From NCBI RefSeq assembly GCF_051622035.1, contig NC_135364.1, positions 23,399,501 through 23,463,500 on the forward strand: DNA of 64,000 nt. Direction: 5' to 3'. A program made the position numbers and the translations under genes. A model generated the notes under the pieces. That model was given only the letters and a program-made list of their open reading frames with translations, had not been told where the DNA came from and did no database searches. Shown in pieces: positions 22,001 to 32,870 of this stretch; position 1 is the stretch's first letter; each line of letters begins with the position of its first letter. This stretch comes from Arctopsyche grandis (lineage: Eukaryota > Arthropoda > Insecta > Trichoptera > Hydropsychidae).

Positions 22001-23804
22001 CTTTTTATACTTAATCTATTTAAAGGGATTGAAAAGTAATCAAAAAAATACTCACAAATTCCCTGTATGTGCAATTTTCTAATGCGACGAAGATGATCCT
22101 GAACTATAGACCATGGATAGCCAATCTTCAACGTTAATTCCTCGATGGTTTGACGAGGATCTGATTCGACCATTGACGTCAGGATATCATCATCTAATTT
22201 TTGAGCTCTTCTTTTCGTGCGATCTCCTTGATGTCCCTATTCCCATTTTTAAATTGTTTATTCCACCGATGACACTTATTTAGTTTCAGAATATTCCCGT
22301 AAGTATCGGTGATTTTTTCCACTGCTTCAGAGAAATGTTATATTAATAGAAGTGGCTTTAGGCGTCATATTGTTGTCAAGTGACGACTGTCCACAGACAA
22401 TCCTAAATAATTTTAGCATCAGTCGTATTTGATGCTTGGTGCTCGACGTATGTCCGATAAAAACTTCTCTGTTTGTTTATATTATTCGCAAGATGGGCAA
22501 GCATCGGTAAAAATTGCACAGTGCATTAAAAAACACACAATAAACAACATGAGATACATTTTTATAAGTAAATTGATCCGATTGTATTCTATTCTTCTAT
22601 TATTATTACATTTCTCTGTTAGCCTTCATTACTTGGTCTAACATAAACAGCTTAAAATAACGCAAGTGCCCGTCCTCTATTATTGGTCTCGACATCCTTC
22701 CTCAGGTAGAACCTTTTTTTTTAAACAGAAACAATAACTTCAACATAATAACAAAACTTAGGTGTTTACTGGACCGTGTCTCGACACAAACTGACTGCAA
22801 AAGAGCTCGTCGAAAAATCTTGATTACTTTTCAGTCCCCCTAATAATTGCTTAACTGGTTGAAAAAAGTTCCACTCTTAATCACTCATACTAATAATAGT
22901 AGTTCAATTGAGCAATTACGTTATATATATATGTAATTAATGTAAGATATACATATGTTTTAGATTCAGAAGAATAGTAGGATTAAACAACCACAAACTG
23001 TCACATCTTCCCGCCAATGAAAGAGATACTTATGATTGCAAAATTTGTGAAAAAACGTAATGCATTTCAATGCCCATCGTATATTTACTGTATATTAAAT
23101 ACTTCATCTACAAAAATAATATTCCAGATTCACATTACACACATCTTTCGTCGGACACCTGGCCACTGTCCATGGAAACGTGAAATATTTGTGTGCCGAA
23201 TGTGGTAGAAGTTTCCAGACTAAGACAAATCTATCGATGCACATGCTAACACACGATCCCACTGAGAAACACAAAGCTACATGCTCGAAATGTGGACTTG
23301 TGTAAGTATCACAATCACACTTATGTTCCGTCGATATCGAACAGCTTTATTAAACATCACTTTTTCCCGTAGATTCAAAAATAAGCCTTCTCTGAAACAG
23401 CATATGAAACGGCATGCCGATTTGTTACAGTGCACTCTATGCGAATTCTCCACACCACTTCAGCAAAAATTAAAAGTGCACATGATTGTCAAACATTCAG
23501 ACTCCAAGCCGTATTCTTGTGTTGTGTGTGATAAACGGTTTAAATTTAAACAAGGCTTGAATGTTAGTTTCTTTATTTGCAGTTGGATTATATTTCAGTA
23601 GTACAATTATTTGAACCTGTTTTGTTTTACATATTTTTGTAGACTCATATGGCTCAACATACCGGAGAACGGAAATATACGTGTCCCTTCTGTCCGAAGA
23701 CTTTTGTCTCGTCGGGGAACTATTATACACATCGCAAAAGAATGCACTCGGAGGAAATCAATCAAACTAAGAAAATACGATTGCGTGATATTACTGATCA
23801 GTAA
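19085..23804 (+). CDS. ZAD-C2H2 zinc-finger protein, grauzone-like (gene A)
   Basis: Nine exons: 19085-19219, 19934-20098, 21069-21581, 21659-21783, 21856-21966, 22964-23056, 23128-23301, 23373-23562 and 23643-23804, giving 555 residues. Exons 1-2 encode a ZAD dimerisation domain (CRLCLRR near residue 15; CMEC near 56). An acidic linker ([12 protein letters not shown]) follows, then the family block [15 protein letters not shown] and FYNLDCNMC. About ten C2H2 fingers occupy the C-terminus, including the unusual [10 protein letters not shown] finger typical of grauzone-like factors. It is probably a nuclear DNA-binding regulator; targets are unknown. Every intron has GT..AG ends and phases match genes B-E. 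Intron 2 holds a SINE with a nested element; intron 5 holds a deleted mariner. The start follows the MS..PCRLC pattern of its paralogues. Confidence 0.88.
20148..21056 (+). mobile_element. SINE in gene A intron 2, split by a 9-bp-TSD element
   Basis: Starts GCTAGCAGTTTGGATCAATG and resumes after the insertion with AGCACCAAGAGGTCACCGGG, TTTGATTCCGTG (box B-like) and the family body. It ends with the CCAGGAAGGCGCATTG / GGCCTTCCTGG stem and an A-rich tail just upstream of exon 3. Confidence 0.75.
20186..20680. mobile_element. MULE-like element GGTTGTGGCTATTTGCAGG, TSD TTTATTTTT
   Basis: Terminal inverted repeats GGTTGTGGCTATTTGCAGG / CCTGCAAATAGCCACAACC, 495 bp, are flanked by TTTATTTTT at 20,177-20,185 and 20,681-20,689. 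Subterminal GGCGCAAAGCCTTCTGCGC repeats occur at both ends. No protein. Two further copies (36,461 and 59,055) also have 9-bp duplications. Confidence 0.85.
22020..22843 (-). mobile_element. Internally deleted mariner, transposase N-terminus only (gene A intron 5)
   Basis: Terminal repeats GATTGAAAAGTAATCAAAA and TTGATTACTTTTCAGTCCCC are inverted. The minus strand encodes [20 protein letters not shown] then [12 protein letters not shown], a mariner helix-turn-helix segment; the DDD catalytic part is absent. The junction after the helix-turn-helix matches the copy at 43,737-44,284, so both come from one deletion derivative. A TA duplication is clear only at the right end. Confidence 0.75.
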
Positions 23805-23829
23805 TAAAAGTTTTTATTATTTAAAACCG

Positions 23830-24100
23830 CCATTTTCTGTGCTTTGAAAAACATAGATATTGATGTCGTTTCTTAGAACGATTCGACGACAAATCAATGG
23901 ACTTATTTTATATATTATACATATTTAGATTTTATTGGCGAGAGTGTATGCGTGGATTCGACTGCGTTCGTTTTAATCCATAAGCTTGTCAGTAACATCG
24001 AAGAAATCGGACGCTGACCGTATGACGTGGTCGTTGTTATTTATGGTGTATATACATAGGTATATACTTTAGTACGTGGAAGAAAGGACATGGAAAAAAG
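23830..24100. other. Intergenic, nothing recognised
   Basis: Sequence downstream of gene A. Apart from AATAAA near the stop codon (23,804-23,809), which could be its poly(A) signal, no gene or repeat boundary is visible. Confidence 0.4.
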
Positions 24101-24104
24101 TCAA

Positions 24105-24577
24105 AATAAAAATAAAATATTTATTTATTTATTTTATTTTATTTCATACCAGGAAGGCATTACAGGTAAACCCCAATGCGCCTTCCTGGCCAAATTACAA
24201 ACAATACAGCATTTTTTATTATATACATAAGTCGCTAAATTACGAGACACTGACAAACTCGACAATTAACGAGACATCTATGAATTGTACATACATTTTT
24301 ATTGTAATATTTACATTAATCATACTCAAATAGTGGTGACATAGTGGGTAGGAAGGATTTTTAGCCAATTTTTAATCGGGAATCGTTTCAACAATGAAAT
24401 CAGAGAAAATTGGCAAACTCTGATAGGAAACGATCAACCAGGAGTCACAAATCCTGGTCTGACCAGCAGCATTACAGATATACTCAGAAAAATTCTTTTT
24501 CAATCGAGGTCAGCTCAAGGGATCGAACTCGGCGCCTCTCGGTGTTAAGCAGAAGCTTAACGACCGAGCCACGCTGC
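24105..24577 (-). mobile_element. tRNA-derived SINE
   Basis: Inverted copy of the 18,509 family: A/T-rich tail at 24,105-24,145, stem CCAGGAAGGC.../GCGCCTTCCTGG, body with ATAGATGTCTCGTTAATTGT read on the minus strand, and head GCTCGGTCGTTAAGCTTCTG with box B-like GAGTTCGATCCC. Close to full length. Confidence 0.8.
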
Positions 24578-24608
24578 TGGCTCGGTCGTTAAAATAAAAG
24601 AATGAACA

Positions 24609-24728
24609 AACGAAGACCTGATTTTATTGATCGATTTGTATAAAGAAAAACCGCGTCTATGGGATCCTGTTCATAAGGAGTGCAAATTAAAATCCAAAAG
24701 ATATGATGATTTTATGGAAATAAAATAA
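24609..24728 (+). pseudogene. MADF-domain fragment
   Basis: The frame reads NEDLILLIDLYKEKPRLWDP then VHKECKLKSKRYDDFMEIK and a stop. The pattern LI.LY...P.LWDP...Y...KR...W is the N-terminal half of a MADF (Myb/SANT-like) DNA-binding domain; the expected tryptophan is F here. No continuation was found. It may be a stranded host exon or the accessory ORF of a PIF/Harbinger element, since a Harbinger remnant lies about 1 kb downstream. Confidence 0.55.
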
Positions 24729-25112
24729 TTTAATAATCTCATATTTTAAAAAATTTAGCTACTGTTTGACTGTTTGACTTTTGGATATTTATTTATGTAT
24801 TTGGAACACAAAAATTGTTAATTTTGATTTTATGTGTTATATATGATCATTATATAATATATTTTAAAATAAATTATTTTATGAGTAAAATTTGTTTGAT
24901 TTGATACTAAACAACTTTTTATATTTAAAAAAAATCGCTTTATTCTGGTTTTGATCTCTTAATCTAGAACTCGATGTAACATATTTTGAATGAGTGGTGT
25001 ATAAACGAAGGAATAAGAAAGGACCTAAAAATGAAAACCTCACGTACATTGAAGGGCTAAGTAAACATCTGAATATGCTGGCGAACAGATGGATGGTTCA
25101 GACCAACAGATG

Positions 25113-25316
25113 GGTTCGGTGATTACTGGTCACAAATTACTCGTCACAAAGTCACTAAAATCTCTATAACGGAACATCTGGCAGCCGAAAAGTCCATCAT
25201 ACTAACGATAACTATCATAGTAACGAGAACTTGAGTGCCAAATATTGTGTATTCGCGATTTTCATGGCAAAAATTGTCTTTGTGACCACCCCAATGTGAC
25301 GAATAGTCCAATTACC
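25113..25316. mobile_element. TIR element GGTTCGGTGATTAC, 8-bp TSD AACAGATG
   Basis: 204 bp, starting GGTTCGGTGATTACTGGTCA and ending AGTCCAATTACC, flanked by AACAGATG at 25,105-25,112 and 25,317-25,324. A near-identical copy sits at 51,263-51,465. Inner arms pair around GTCACAAA / TTTGTGAC. The 8-bp duplication suggests hAT mobilisation. Confidence 0.75.
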
Positions 25317-25331
25317 AACAGATGATCCAGA

Positions 25332-25458
25332 GGCTACGTCCACACTACCGATATTTAGTAACCAGTTCCTAAATAGCAACCACAGGTTGCAATATGGGAA
25401 CTGGATATTGAAAAATTCCTAAATATCGAGTGTTGATATCGGTAGTGTGGACGTAGCC
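25332..25458. mobile_element. Small foldback MITE (GGCTACGTCCACACTACC)
   Basis: GGCTACGTCCACACTACCGA at the left is the exact inverse of TCGGTAGTGTGGACGTAGCC at the right. The centre pairs through CCAGTTCC / GGAACTGG. A degraded relative lies at 56,415-56,505. The target duplication is unclear. Confidence 0.7.
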
Positions 25459-25669
25459 AGACAGATTTAATTCATTTAAAAAAAATGGTATTAAAAACCT
25501 ACATTGGACATTACTACGGGGTAATTGATCCATATTAAACCGAAACATAAAAATTAAAAAACATATTAATTAATGTTTTAAATATCAGATTGTAAAAGTA
25601 GCGGAAAATAAAAAATTAAAAAAATTGCTCTGTCTCTAAAGGCATTTTAACAATACACTATTGACTATT

Positions 25670-26407
25670 GGTCTGTTCATACCTAGTCAGCTCGTACCGA
25701 CTTTAGCAGGTATCCGGCCGTACGAAAAGTATTCTTTGGTACATTTTGTATGGGTATATTCATACCAACCGTCACGTTTACGCCACGGCAGGCTTACAGC
25801 AGTACCCGACATTTCCTGTTCATACCTTACAGCATCATCCGTCAACGTATCGTATCCGTTTTTTTGGCCATCGTGGAAATATACACGTGAATTACGTACC
25901 ATGAGTCTGCCGCTTTGCTGTTTTGGACCAATTATTGATAGTGACAGTTGACAGCTGTTCAATCTTTCGACATGGTTTTGGCGCAAATATTTAAAAAAAT
26001 TTTGTCCATCATCCACAAGCACCTTATACGTTTTTCTATTTTTTAACATGGGATGCACATCAAAACGCCTCCGTGCTTTTTTATTGCCTTCTTGAGCTTC
26101 TTCTTCCAACAAAAACGCGATTATACATATTTTTTCGTTCGATAAACGCCGAAACATTTTTGCTGACGCGTAGCTACGAATGCACGTGTATGCATTCATA
26201 TTGTAGGTACTCGACAATACGACGTAAGCAATATTGCGCCGTATCGTCATGGCCTGTAATGTATAAGTAAGCCGATTTTGCCTTGCACTCGGCCAAATTG
26301 CTGTAAACGTGACGTGACCGCGATTTGTAGGTAGATATGAATAGAAATGTAATAAAATGACATATTTGAAACGGAGTCGTGCAGTGCTGTTAAGTATGAA
26401 CAGACCT
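25670..26407 (-). mobile_element. PIF/Harbinger fragment with transposase N-terminus
   Basis: Ends GGTCTGTTCATACC and AAGTATGAACAGACC are inverted copies. The minus strand from 26,157 to 25,687 is open and reads MFRRLSNEKICIIAFLLEEE, RRRFDVHPMLKNRKTYKVLV, FFKYLRQNHVERL. The RR..VHP......GxF..L...L..D...FF.Y.R pattern is the N-terminal part of Harbinger (HARBI1-like) transposases. The DDE catalytic region is missing, so this is a deletion derivative. A TWA target duplication could not be confirmed. Confidence 0.65.
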
Positions 26408-26570
26408 TAATTGGAATCCTTCTTAATTGCCACCCGAATCATATGAGTCGGGTGTGTGTCTTGACCTCCGCCGAACCCCTGAGACTGACTTACCGAACAC
26501 CTAGGGTTAGATCGAACCCAGGTTAAGAACCACTGCTCTAAAGGCATTGTAACAATACACTATTGACTAT
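26408..26570. repeat. hAT-like right end followed by a 35-bp direct repeat
   Basis: GGTTAAGAACCACTG at 26,521-26,535 looks like a hAT terminus. The next 35 bases (26,536-26,570) repeat 25,634-25,668 with one mismatch, so the Harbinger fragment and this end sit between two direct copies. Confidence 0.5.
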
Positions 26571-26902
26571 ATCGGGGAGGGGGGGTTCGATAAACATATT
26601 TTTAATTTTTAACATAAATAAAATAAATATTTAAATAAAAATTCATAAAAATCCTCATCTTCATTTTCAAAATGTGCACATTCAAAAAGATATTGTTTTA
26701 TTATTATTAATTTTATTTTATCGTTATCAAGTTGAGGTAAATTTTGAAAAGTTCAAATGACATTTGAAATATGTGGACGAATTCTCTCTGCTTTAGTTCT
26801 GATTCGTTTGCACCGTTGAGGTGGCAGCTTGATTCGATCTGTCAATTGTTGTTGATTGTATATAATGGTCGCGAACAGATAAATGGACTTGGGACGGACG
26901 CA

Positions 26903-29900
26903 ATGAGTACAGCTTCAGGTGCAGAAGGTGACGCAACTTCCGGTTTGAATTCGTTCCCCTGTCGACTGTGTCTTCGTCTTCGTCTCCACAACACCGACGC
27001 CTCTCAGGGTCGTCTGCGGGCACTCTTGCATACACTTTTCTCTTTCTGGGTAATTTTCTTATCCACTTCAATATTTATAAAAACAAAAGCTGCTCATTTA
27101 ATGTCACTTTCACATTTATTCTATTTTTTTTTTTCAGATAAATCCGCACGACAAATCTAAGGTTGTTTGTATCGAATGTTTGAATACAGTGATGACTTTT
27201 TATGATTTTTATAAAAAAGTGCAAAGGGTTCAAGAAAAATTTTGCAATACTAGTATTGATGATATTTCTGATAGTGAAATGGAAAATCCCGATCGTAAAG
27301 AGGTATGGCATCATCAAATCAAAACATGCATCTTTTAGCATTCAATGTGTCAAACTCAAATATTTAATTTCAGAATAAGTTGGAAGTTCCAATTTGTAAA
27401 AAAGAAGACTGGACCGAATACAATTCATTATTTATTTCATGTGATAAAATGGATGAAGTTCGTATTTTAATCGAAATTTTTTAACAGTAATATTTTTGGT
27501 TTCTGTACTTTAATTATTGATTATTTTAGACGTCTAACAGTGAAACGAGTACAAATTCTAAAAATCAAAACAAAAATTTAAGTGCTGTAAAAGAAGAACC
27601 TGTTGATTTTTATGATGAAGGCATCGGAAATAATTCTGACTTTCATTCAGTTTCACTCAAAGAAGAGTACATGTCGTCAGATGATGCTGATGATATTGCA
27701 AATTCAGAAAAATGCCACTCTCCATCTGATAAAACTAGTCATTGCGGTTCTAATAGTTCAATATCAGATTCGCCAAAAAGTAATAAACATTCAAGGGGTT
27801 CCAGTCCATTGAAATCAGATAGCGTCAATACTTATCAAGAAGACAATGTCTCGAAAAGCATTGCATATAGTTTTCCATCCGAAATCTATAAAAACGGCAA
27901 ACTGGTATTAAAAGGAAATGCTCTTGAAAGCGTCATAGGAAAATTCTACGATCTAGATTGCAACATTTGCAAAGTCAATAGGAAATTCACAGAATTAAAT
28001 TATGTAAAAAAATCATATTTATCTAATTATGCTATGTCTTTATATCATATATGAACATTCATATTTATATTTTCCACCTACAGTTGTTCAGACATTATGA
28101 ATCGGAACATCATACTAAAGGCTATGTCGTTTGTTGTAATTCTAAACTATACAATCGCAAAGCAATCTGTATGCATATGGGTCGTCATTTACAGCCTTCG
28201 GCATTCGAGTAAGAAAACTTTGAAATTGTTCAGTTAAATGAAACTTCATACATAATACTAATTATCTTGTATTTCCAGGTGTCCTATATGCAAAAAACTA
28301 GTATCTCGTCCATACGTTTTAGATACACACATTCAATCTCATTTACCTGATTCAGAAAAACCTTGTAAATGTGATCAATGTGATAAAAGGTATACTTAGA
28401 TAAAAATCATACGTAAATATTAGGGGTACCAGGAATTAAACCATTATTTGAAAAATTTTGCAATAAAATTTATTAAAAAAAAAAACTAACATAAAATTAC
28501 AAAATATAATTACCATCGTTGTAAACGACTTCTTCCCATCTTTTTTGTAAATTTTCAATACCTCTTTTATAAAAACTTTGTGGTTTTGAATCGAATTAGT
28601 GAGTCAGATGTGTTTTCACTTCGCTCAGATTCTCGAACTTTTTATCTCGTAAGGAGTGTTCCAGTGACCGTAAAATGTGATAATCCGATAGAGCAATATC
28701 TGGTGAGTATGGTGGGTGGGATAAAGCCTCCCAATTTAACTACAAGAGTTACAGAAGAACTACAGCTTTGCCGCGAGCTAAACTCGAACGTTATGATTTT
28801 AATTTCTGGTTAATCCATGTAAATGTTGACAGTAGACTTCAGCCAGTATTATTTCACCCGGCTTTAATAATTCGAAGTGGATGATCCCATAAATATCCCA
28901 CCATACACATAACAGAACCTTGCGTAATGTCAATCCTAGTTTCGGTGTTTAATTTTTCGAAACCCATTGGTTTTTTTTTGTCAAGTTGTAGCAGACCCAT
29001 TTTTCGTCTCCGGTTACAAGTTGATGCAAAAAAGAACAGGTTCGTTGTCACGAAAGCAAAGAGCTTCACGTGTTCAAGCCACTTCTTTGTTAGCCGGGGA
29101 GAGTTCATGCAGCAGCCAAATACCCGTTCTATTTACTTTTCCGATCTTTTTCAAATAAAATTGCACTGATGACCATGAAGCTCCAAGTGTCTGGCGTAAT
29201 TCTTCAATGGTTTAACATGGATTAGACTCAACTAGTGCTTTTAATTTATCTTCATCAAACTTTGGACGTCTTCCGCTTCGAGGGAGGTCCTGCATACTCC
29301 AATTACCCAAATTCAATTTTCAAAACCAGGATTAATATCTATTCTTTGTAAGGACATTGCCATAAATTTCATCGATGGCTTCCGTGGCTTTGGTTACGTT
29401 CAATCCTTTGTCGAAAAACAACAACATGATGTGAGCGCATATGTTCGTCGTCAATTTCGGGCTTAGACATTTTTACCTTTAAAAAATTATATATTTTATG
29501 CTCAAAATATAAAGACAACGAACCTCTCTACAAAACAAACAGTCACCAAGATGTTTCTTTGACCACGGATGGAAGCAGACTGGTTCAAAGTTGACTCTCT
29601 GAAAATAATGGCGAATTTCCTGGTACCCCTATTATTATCAATGAAATATATACAAGTTTTGTATATTACAGATTTGGCAACATAGCAGCTTTAAATCATC
29701 ATAAAAAAATACACATTCCCATTAGTCAAAGAGATACGTACTATTGCAATATTTGTGGAAAAGTGTAATATTTATTTTCCAATGAATTTATCTATACAAA
29801 TTCTAGACTGTTTTATAATGTACGTACAATTTTAGATTTACCCTATCGGCATCGTTACGTACTCACATGACCTGCATTCACGGAGGAGTAAAACATTTGT

Positions 29901-30496
29901 GTTCTGAATGCGGTCGCAGTTTCCAAACCAAAACTAATCTGACGGTGCATATGCTGACGCACGATCCTCTAGAAAAAAACAAAGCTAAATGTCCACAATG
30001 CGGGCTCATGTAATAATCGACGCAATTTTCGCTTAACAGTTCATTGATGTCATATACTTTATACGTATATTGCTTTCAGATGTGCAAATGTTTACGCTTT
30101 GCGGAGGCATATGAAACGCCACACTGATCTTTTGCAGTGTTCTTTGTGTAGTTTTGCTGCTCCCCTTCCTAGAGAACTGCGACTGCACATGCATATGAAA
30201 CATTCAGACTCGAAGCCGCACTCTTGTAAAATTTGTGGCAAAACGTTCAAAAGGAAATGCGGTTTGACTGTAAGATTTTAATTTTAAAGTTGTCAATTAG
30301 TTTGATGATGATATTGTACCAATTTGGGATTTAATTTCAGACGCATATGGCTCAACATACTGGTGAACGCAAATTTATATGTCCCTTTTGTCCGAAAACT
30401 TTCGCTTCGTCGGGGAATTACTATACTCATCGGAAGAGAATGCACTCGGAGGAACTTAAAAATCGCATAAAAGCAATAGAAATTAATTCTTTGTAA
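26903..30496 (+). CDS. ZAD-C2H2 zinc-finger protein, grauzone-like (gene B)
   Basis: Ten exons: 26903-27049, 27138-27302, 27374-27457, 27530-28003, 28084-28208, 28279-28389, 29672-29764, 29836-30009, 30080-30269 and 30341-30496, giving 572 residues. ZAD cysteines: CRLCLRL (residues 20-23) and CIEC in exon 2. Linker motifs EEPVDFY and [12 protein letters not shown] precede [15 protein letters not shown] and the HTKGYVVCC finger, then about nine further C2H2 fingers ending [15 protein letters not shown]. An extra 84-bp exon (27374-27457) splits the linker relative to gene A, whose linker is a single exon. Exons 5-9 match gene A in length and phase. The start gives a 49-codon first exon, as in C, D and E. 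Intron 6 holds a 1.2-kb mariner. Probable nuclear DNA-binding factor. Confidence 0.88.
28423..29629 (-). mobile_element. Decayed full-length mariner in gene B intron 6
   Basis: Ends GGGGTACCAGGAATTAAACC and TGGTACCCC (inverted) are flanked by TA at 28,421-28,422 and 29,630-29,631; 1,207 bp. The minus strand, in several frames, shows mariner landmarks in order: [21 protein letters not shown] with a helix-turn-helix, [22 protein letters not shown], and an ending like GKKSFTTMV. Several stops and frameshifts make it clearly inactive and older than the deleted mariners at 22,020 and 43,737. Confidence 0.85.
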
Positions 30497-31200
30497 TTGA
30501 TTATATTTAAATTTAATAGTGGAGATAGTAGAAGGTGATAGTCCTAATGGAGGAATATTCAAAACTGAATATAGATCGGAAAACTATAGTAGATGTCTCA
30601 AATTATCTACAATACTGGCTAAAAAGCCTGTTAATAAATATAAATGAATTTTTTTCGACCAAGAGGAGTATTTATTTACATACATATGTTTATAAAATCA
30701 AAAGGTAGTCGGTGAATATACAACTGAACATATATATCTTTTGAACTGACGATTTTTAGAAATTTATTTGGACATGGAACCACAGCTTAAAGCAAATTGG
30801 AAAATAACAAGAGGATCATAGATTTTTATTTATTCAAAAAATTTATCAACGATGAAAAGTACTTCTTAAGAAAACATTAGGATTAAATAAGTGTAAAGTG
30901 TTAGAAAATATATTGAATGTATAAAATAAATTAAATTAAATCTATGATAGAATTCAGCAAATTACAGTGGAAAACAACTTACACTTTCTTTTTTTGAAAA
31001 TTTCCTCTACCTTTACCCTAATTTTTCTAAATAAGAATTCCATTCAAAAGTATGCAATGAATTACAATCACAAGTGTGTACGAAGTACTCGCTGTTAACA
31101 CCACGCTCCGTCTCTCTTTCTCCCCTTGGAATCGTATATTGTGGAAAGCGGTGACCGTCACCGCATCGAAAAATCGAAAATGTTCATTTACCATGGATAC
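30497..31200. other. Intergenic, no gene; dispersed repeat near 31,080-31,160
   Basis: ACGAAGTACTC and GCTCCGTCTCTCTTTC with CCCTTGGAATCGT occur at about 31,079-31,133 and again at 31,923-31,970, so part of a dispersed repeat is present. Nothing else is recognised. Confidence 0.45.
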
Positions 31201-31204
31201 ATAT

Positions 31205-31591
31205 TGTTGTGTAGAGGTGGGTGGAGGATCCAAGTAAAAGGCCAGAGTCGTGTCACAGCATTTATTGGTGATTAAGTAGATACACGCACTGGCAGTGCTC
31301 CGTCCAGAATGTCTTGATATCGCCTAAGTACCGCCTTATAACGGATCAGTCGCTCAGGGCATCTTCGACGTCCGGTTACTTCCCTATTGGTTAGGCATGT
31401 ACCTGGATATGTATTCCCACGGTATCGGTCACTTCTGAGAAGGGACCAACAGTGGCCAATTTGGTGGACATTGTTTAGCCTACATGCACTTAGCCTAGAG
31501 ATAATCCTTGAAACCAATTATAACGGTCACACGGTCTCTGGGATGCTACTCGGCCTAATCCAATTGCACTTACTCGGCGTTGTACGTAACA
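31205..31591 (-). mobile_element. Solo LTR (387 bp), TSD ATAT
   Basis: TGTTGTGTAGAGGTGGGTGG..GTACGTAACA is flanked by ATAT at 31,201-31,204 and 31,592-31,595. Read on the minus strand it has a TTATAAG box and AATAAATGCTGTGA near its end, as expected for an LTR promoter and poly(A) signal. No internal region. Fossil solo LTR of the same family as 55,545 and 59,264, of low to moderate age judged by similarity. Confidence 0.72.
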
Positions 31592-31619
31592 ATATGAAAA
31601 GTGGGTAGTATATATATAT

Positions 31620-31778
31620 CAGTGGCGTGCGGTAAAACTCTCTCCCCCCGTCGTACAGCCTCACTTAATTTGCGCGAGCAGGATATAAGAGGAACAAGCT
31701 TTTCCTCCCGTATCCTGCCCGCGCACATTAAGCAAGGCTGTACGACAAAAAGAGAGATAATTTCACCGCATGCCACTG
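31620..31778. mobile_element. hAT-type MITE CAGTGGCGTGCGGT, TSD ATATATAT
   Basis: Left CAGTGGCGTGCGGTAAAA and right TTTCACCGCATGCCACTG are inverted; ATATATAT flanks at 31,612-31,619 and 31,779-31,786. The core (TTTGCGCGAGCAGGATA, GCTTTTCCTCCCGTAT) is shared with the foldback elements at 47,750 and 52,617. Confidence 0.75.
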
Positions 31779-32120
31779 ATATATATTATATATACATAGT
31801 ATCGTTTACCATGCATACATTATTTTCAATCTTTCGACTTAAGATCTTTCGATTTTCGATGCCGTGATGTAGACCCTGTAGAATGAGACGCAGCACAATG
31901 TGAGCATTGCGCATGACACTGTACGAAGTACTCACTCACCATGCTCCGTCTCTCTTTCCCCCTTGGAATCGTGAAAAGAGACGCGGCATATAATAATAAT
32001 ATTTAAAATTTAAATAAAGAAAAAAAATCGTAATCGTGATACATAGGGCGTATCATTGCAGCACATTTGTTGAGCCCAAGAAATGTATAAGAGAATAATA
32101 TTCCAGAAAGCCAAGATTTA

Positions 32121-32679
32121 TTCGGTAAACGGACTACTAGTCATATGTGAACCAGTCACAGGATAACCAGTCGCTCTAGATCGGTCACACGCATAGATGT
32201 ATAATACATAGATCCGCCCTCACGGTTTATACTGGTCTCCCTTTTGGCGCATGCAAAATACATGGCGCATGCACACTTTTCTTTCAGTAGGTTAGTAGCT
32301 TCTAAGTAGGAAAGGTCGATTGCGGAGATCTTGTCGATAGATATGCGGAGATCTTTTCGTCACTAACTGAGGGGTGCGGGGGGTTTAACTAGCGTGGGGA
32401 AGTGAAAAAAACACCGACCGCTGCGTCGTGGCCCTCAGTTAGTGGCGACAAGATCTCCAACGAAATTTGTATGAAATGCCATATCTAGTATATTCTAGAT
32501 CTATGGTCACACGTTATCACCCGTCACACTAAAACTGGTTACGAGAAAACTGGTCACACCCTAAAACTGGTCACGAGAAAACTGGTCAAACCCTAAAATG
32601 GGTCAAGTTTTCTCGTGATGGATGATCACGTGTGACCGATCTAGAGCGACCGGTTCACATTTGACTAGTAATCACCGAA
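32121..32679. mobile_element. TIR element of the TTCGGT family with nested insertion
   Basis: Left arm (ACTAGTCATATGTGAACC, GGATAACCAGTCGCTCTAGA, TCGGTCACACG) is the inverse of the right arm (CGTGTGACCGATCTAGAGCG, ACCGGTTCACATTTGACTAG). Repeats of AAAACTGGTCACGAG fill the centre. ATTTATT occurs at both flanks. A second element occupies 32,192-32,505. A right-half relative lies at 56,260-56,395. Confidence 0.65.
32192..32505. mobile_element. Nested TIR element, 8-bp TSD GTCACACG
   Basis: CATAGATGTATAATACATAG at the left pairs with CTAGATCTATG at the right. GTCACACG flanks at 32,184-32,191 and 32,506-32,513. It shares GATCCGCCCTCACGG and CATGGCGCATGCACA with the element at 10,436-10,772. Non-coding. 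Confidence 0.65.
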
Positions 32680-32870
32680 CCATTTATTCATAATGTACAT
32701 GGTTCGAAATTACACTGTTAGAACAACTGTCAGTTGTTGGCATAAGCTACGGCTGAATTTGAATGTGAATCTTTCACTGTGTTTGAAATAGAGATTACTA
32801 ATATATTAGAAGTGCATGAAAATTTGATAAATGCCATTCTTAATGTGATGAGGATTGTGATAGTTACACA

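Noticed and set aside
25661-25951. Plus-strand open frame as a gene
   Set aside because: It is the shadow of the Harbinger transposase fragment encoded on the minus strand.
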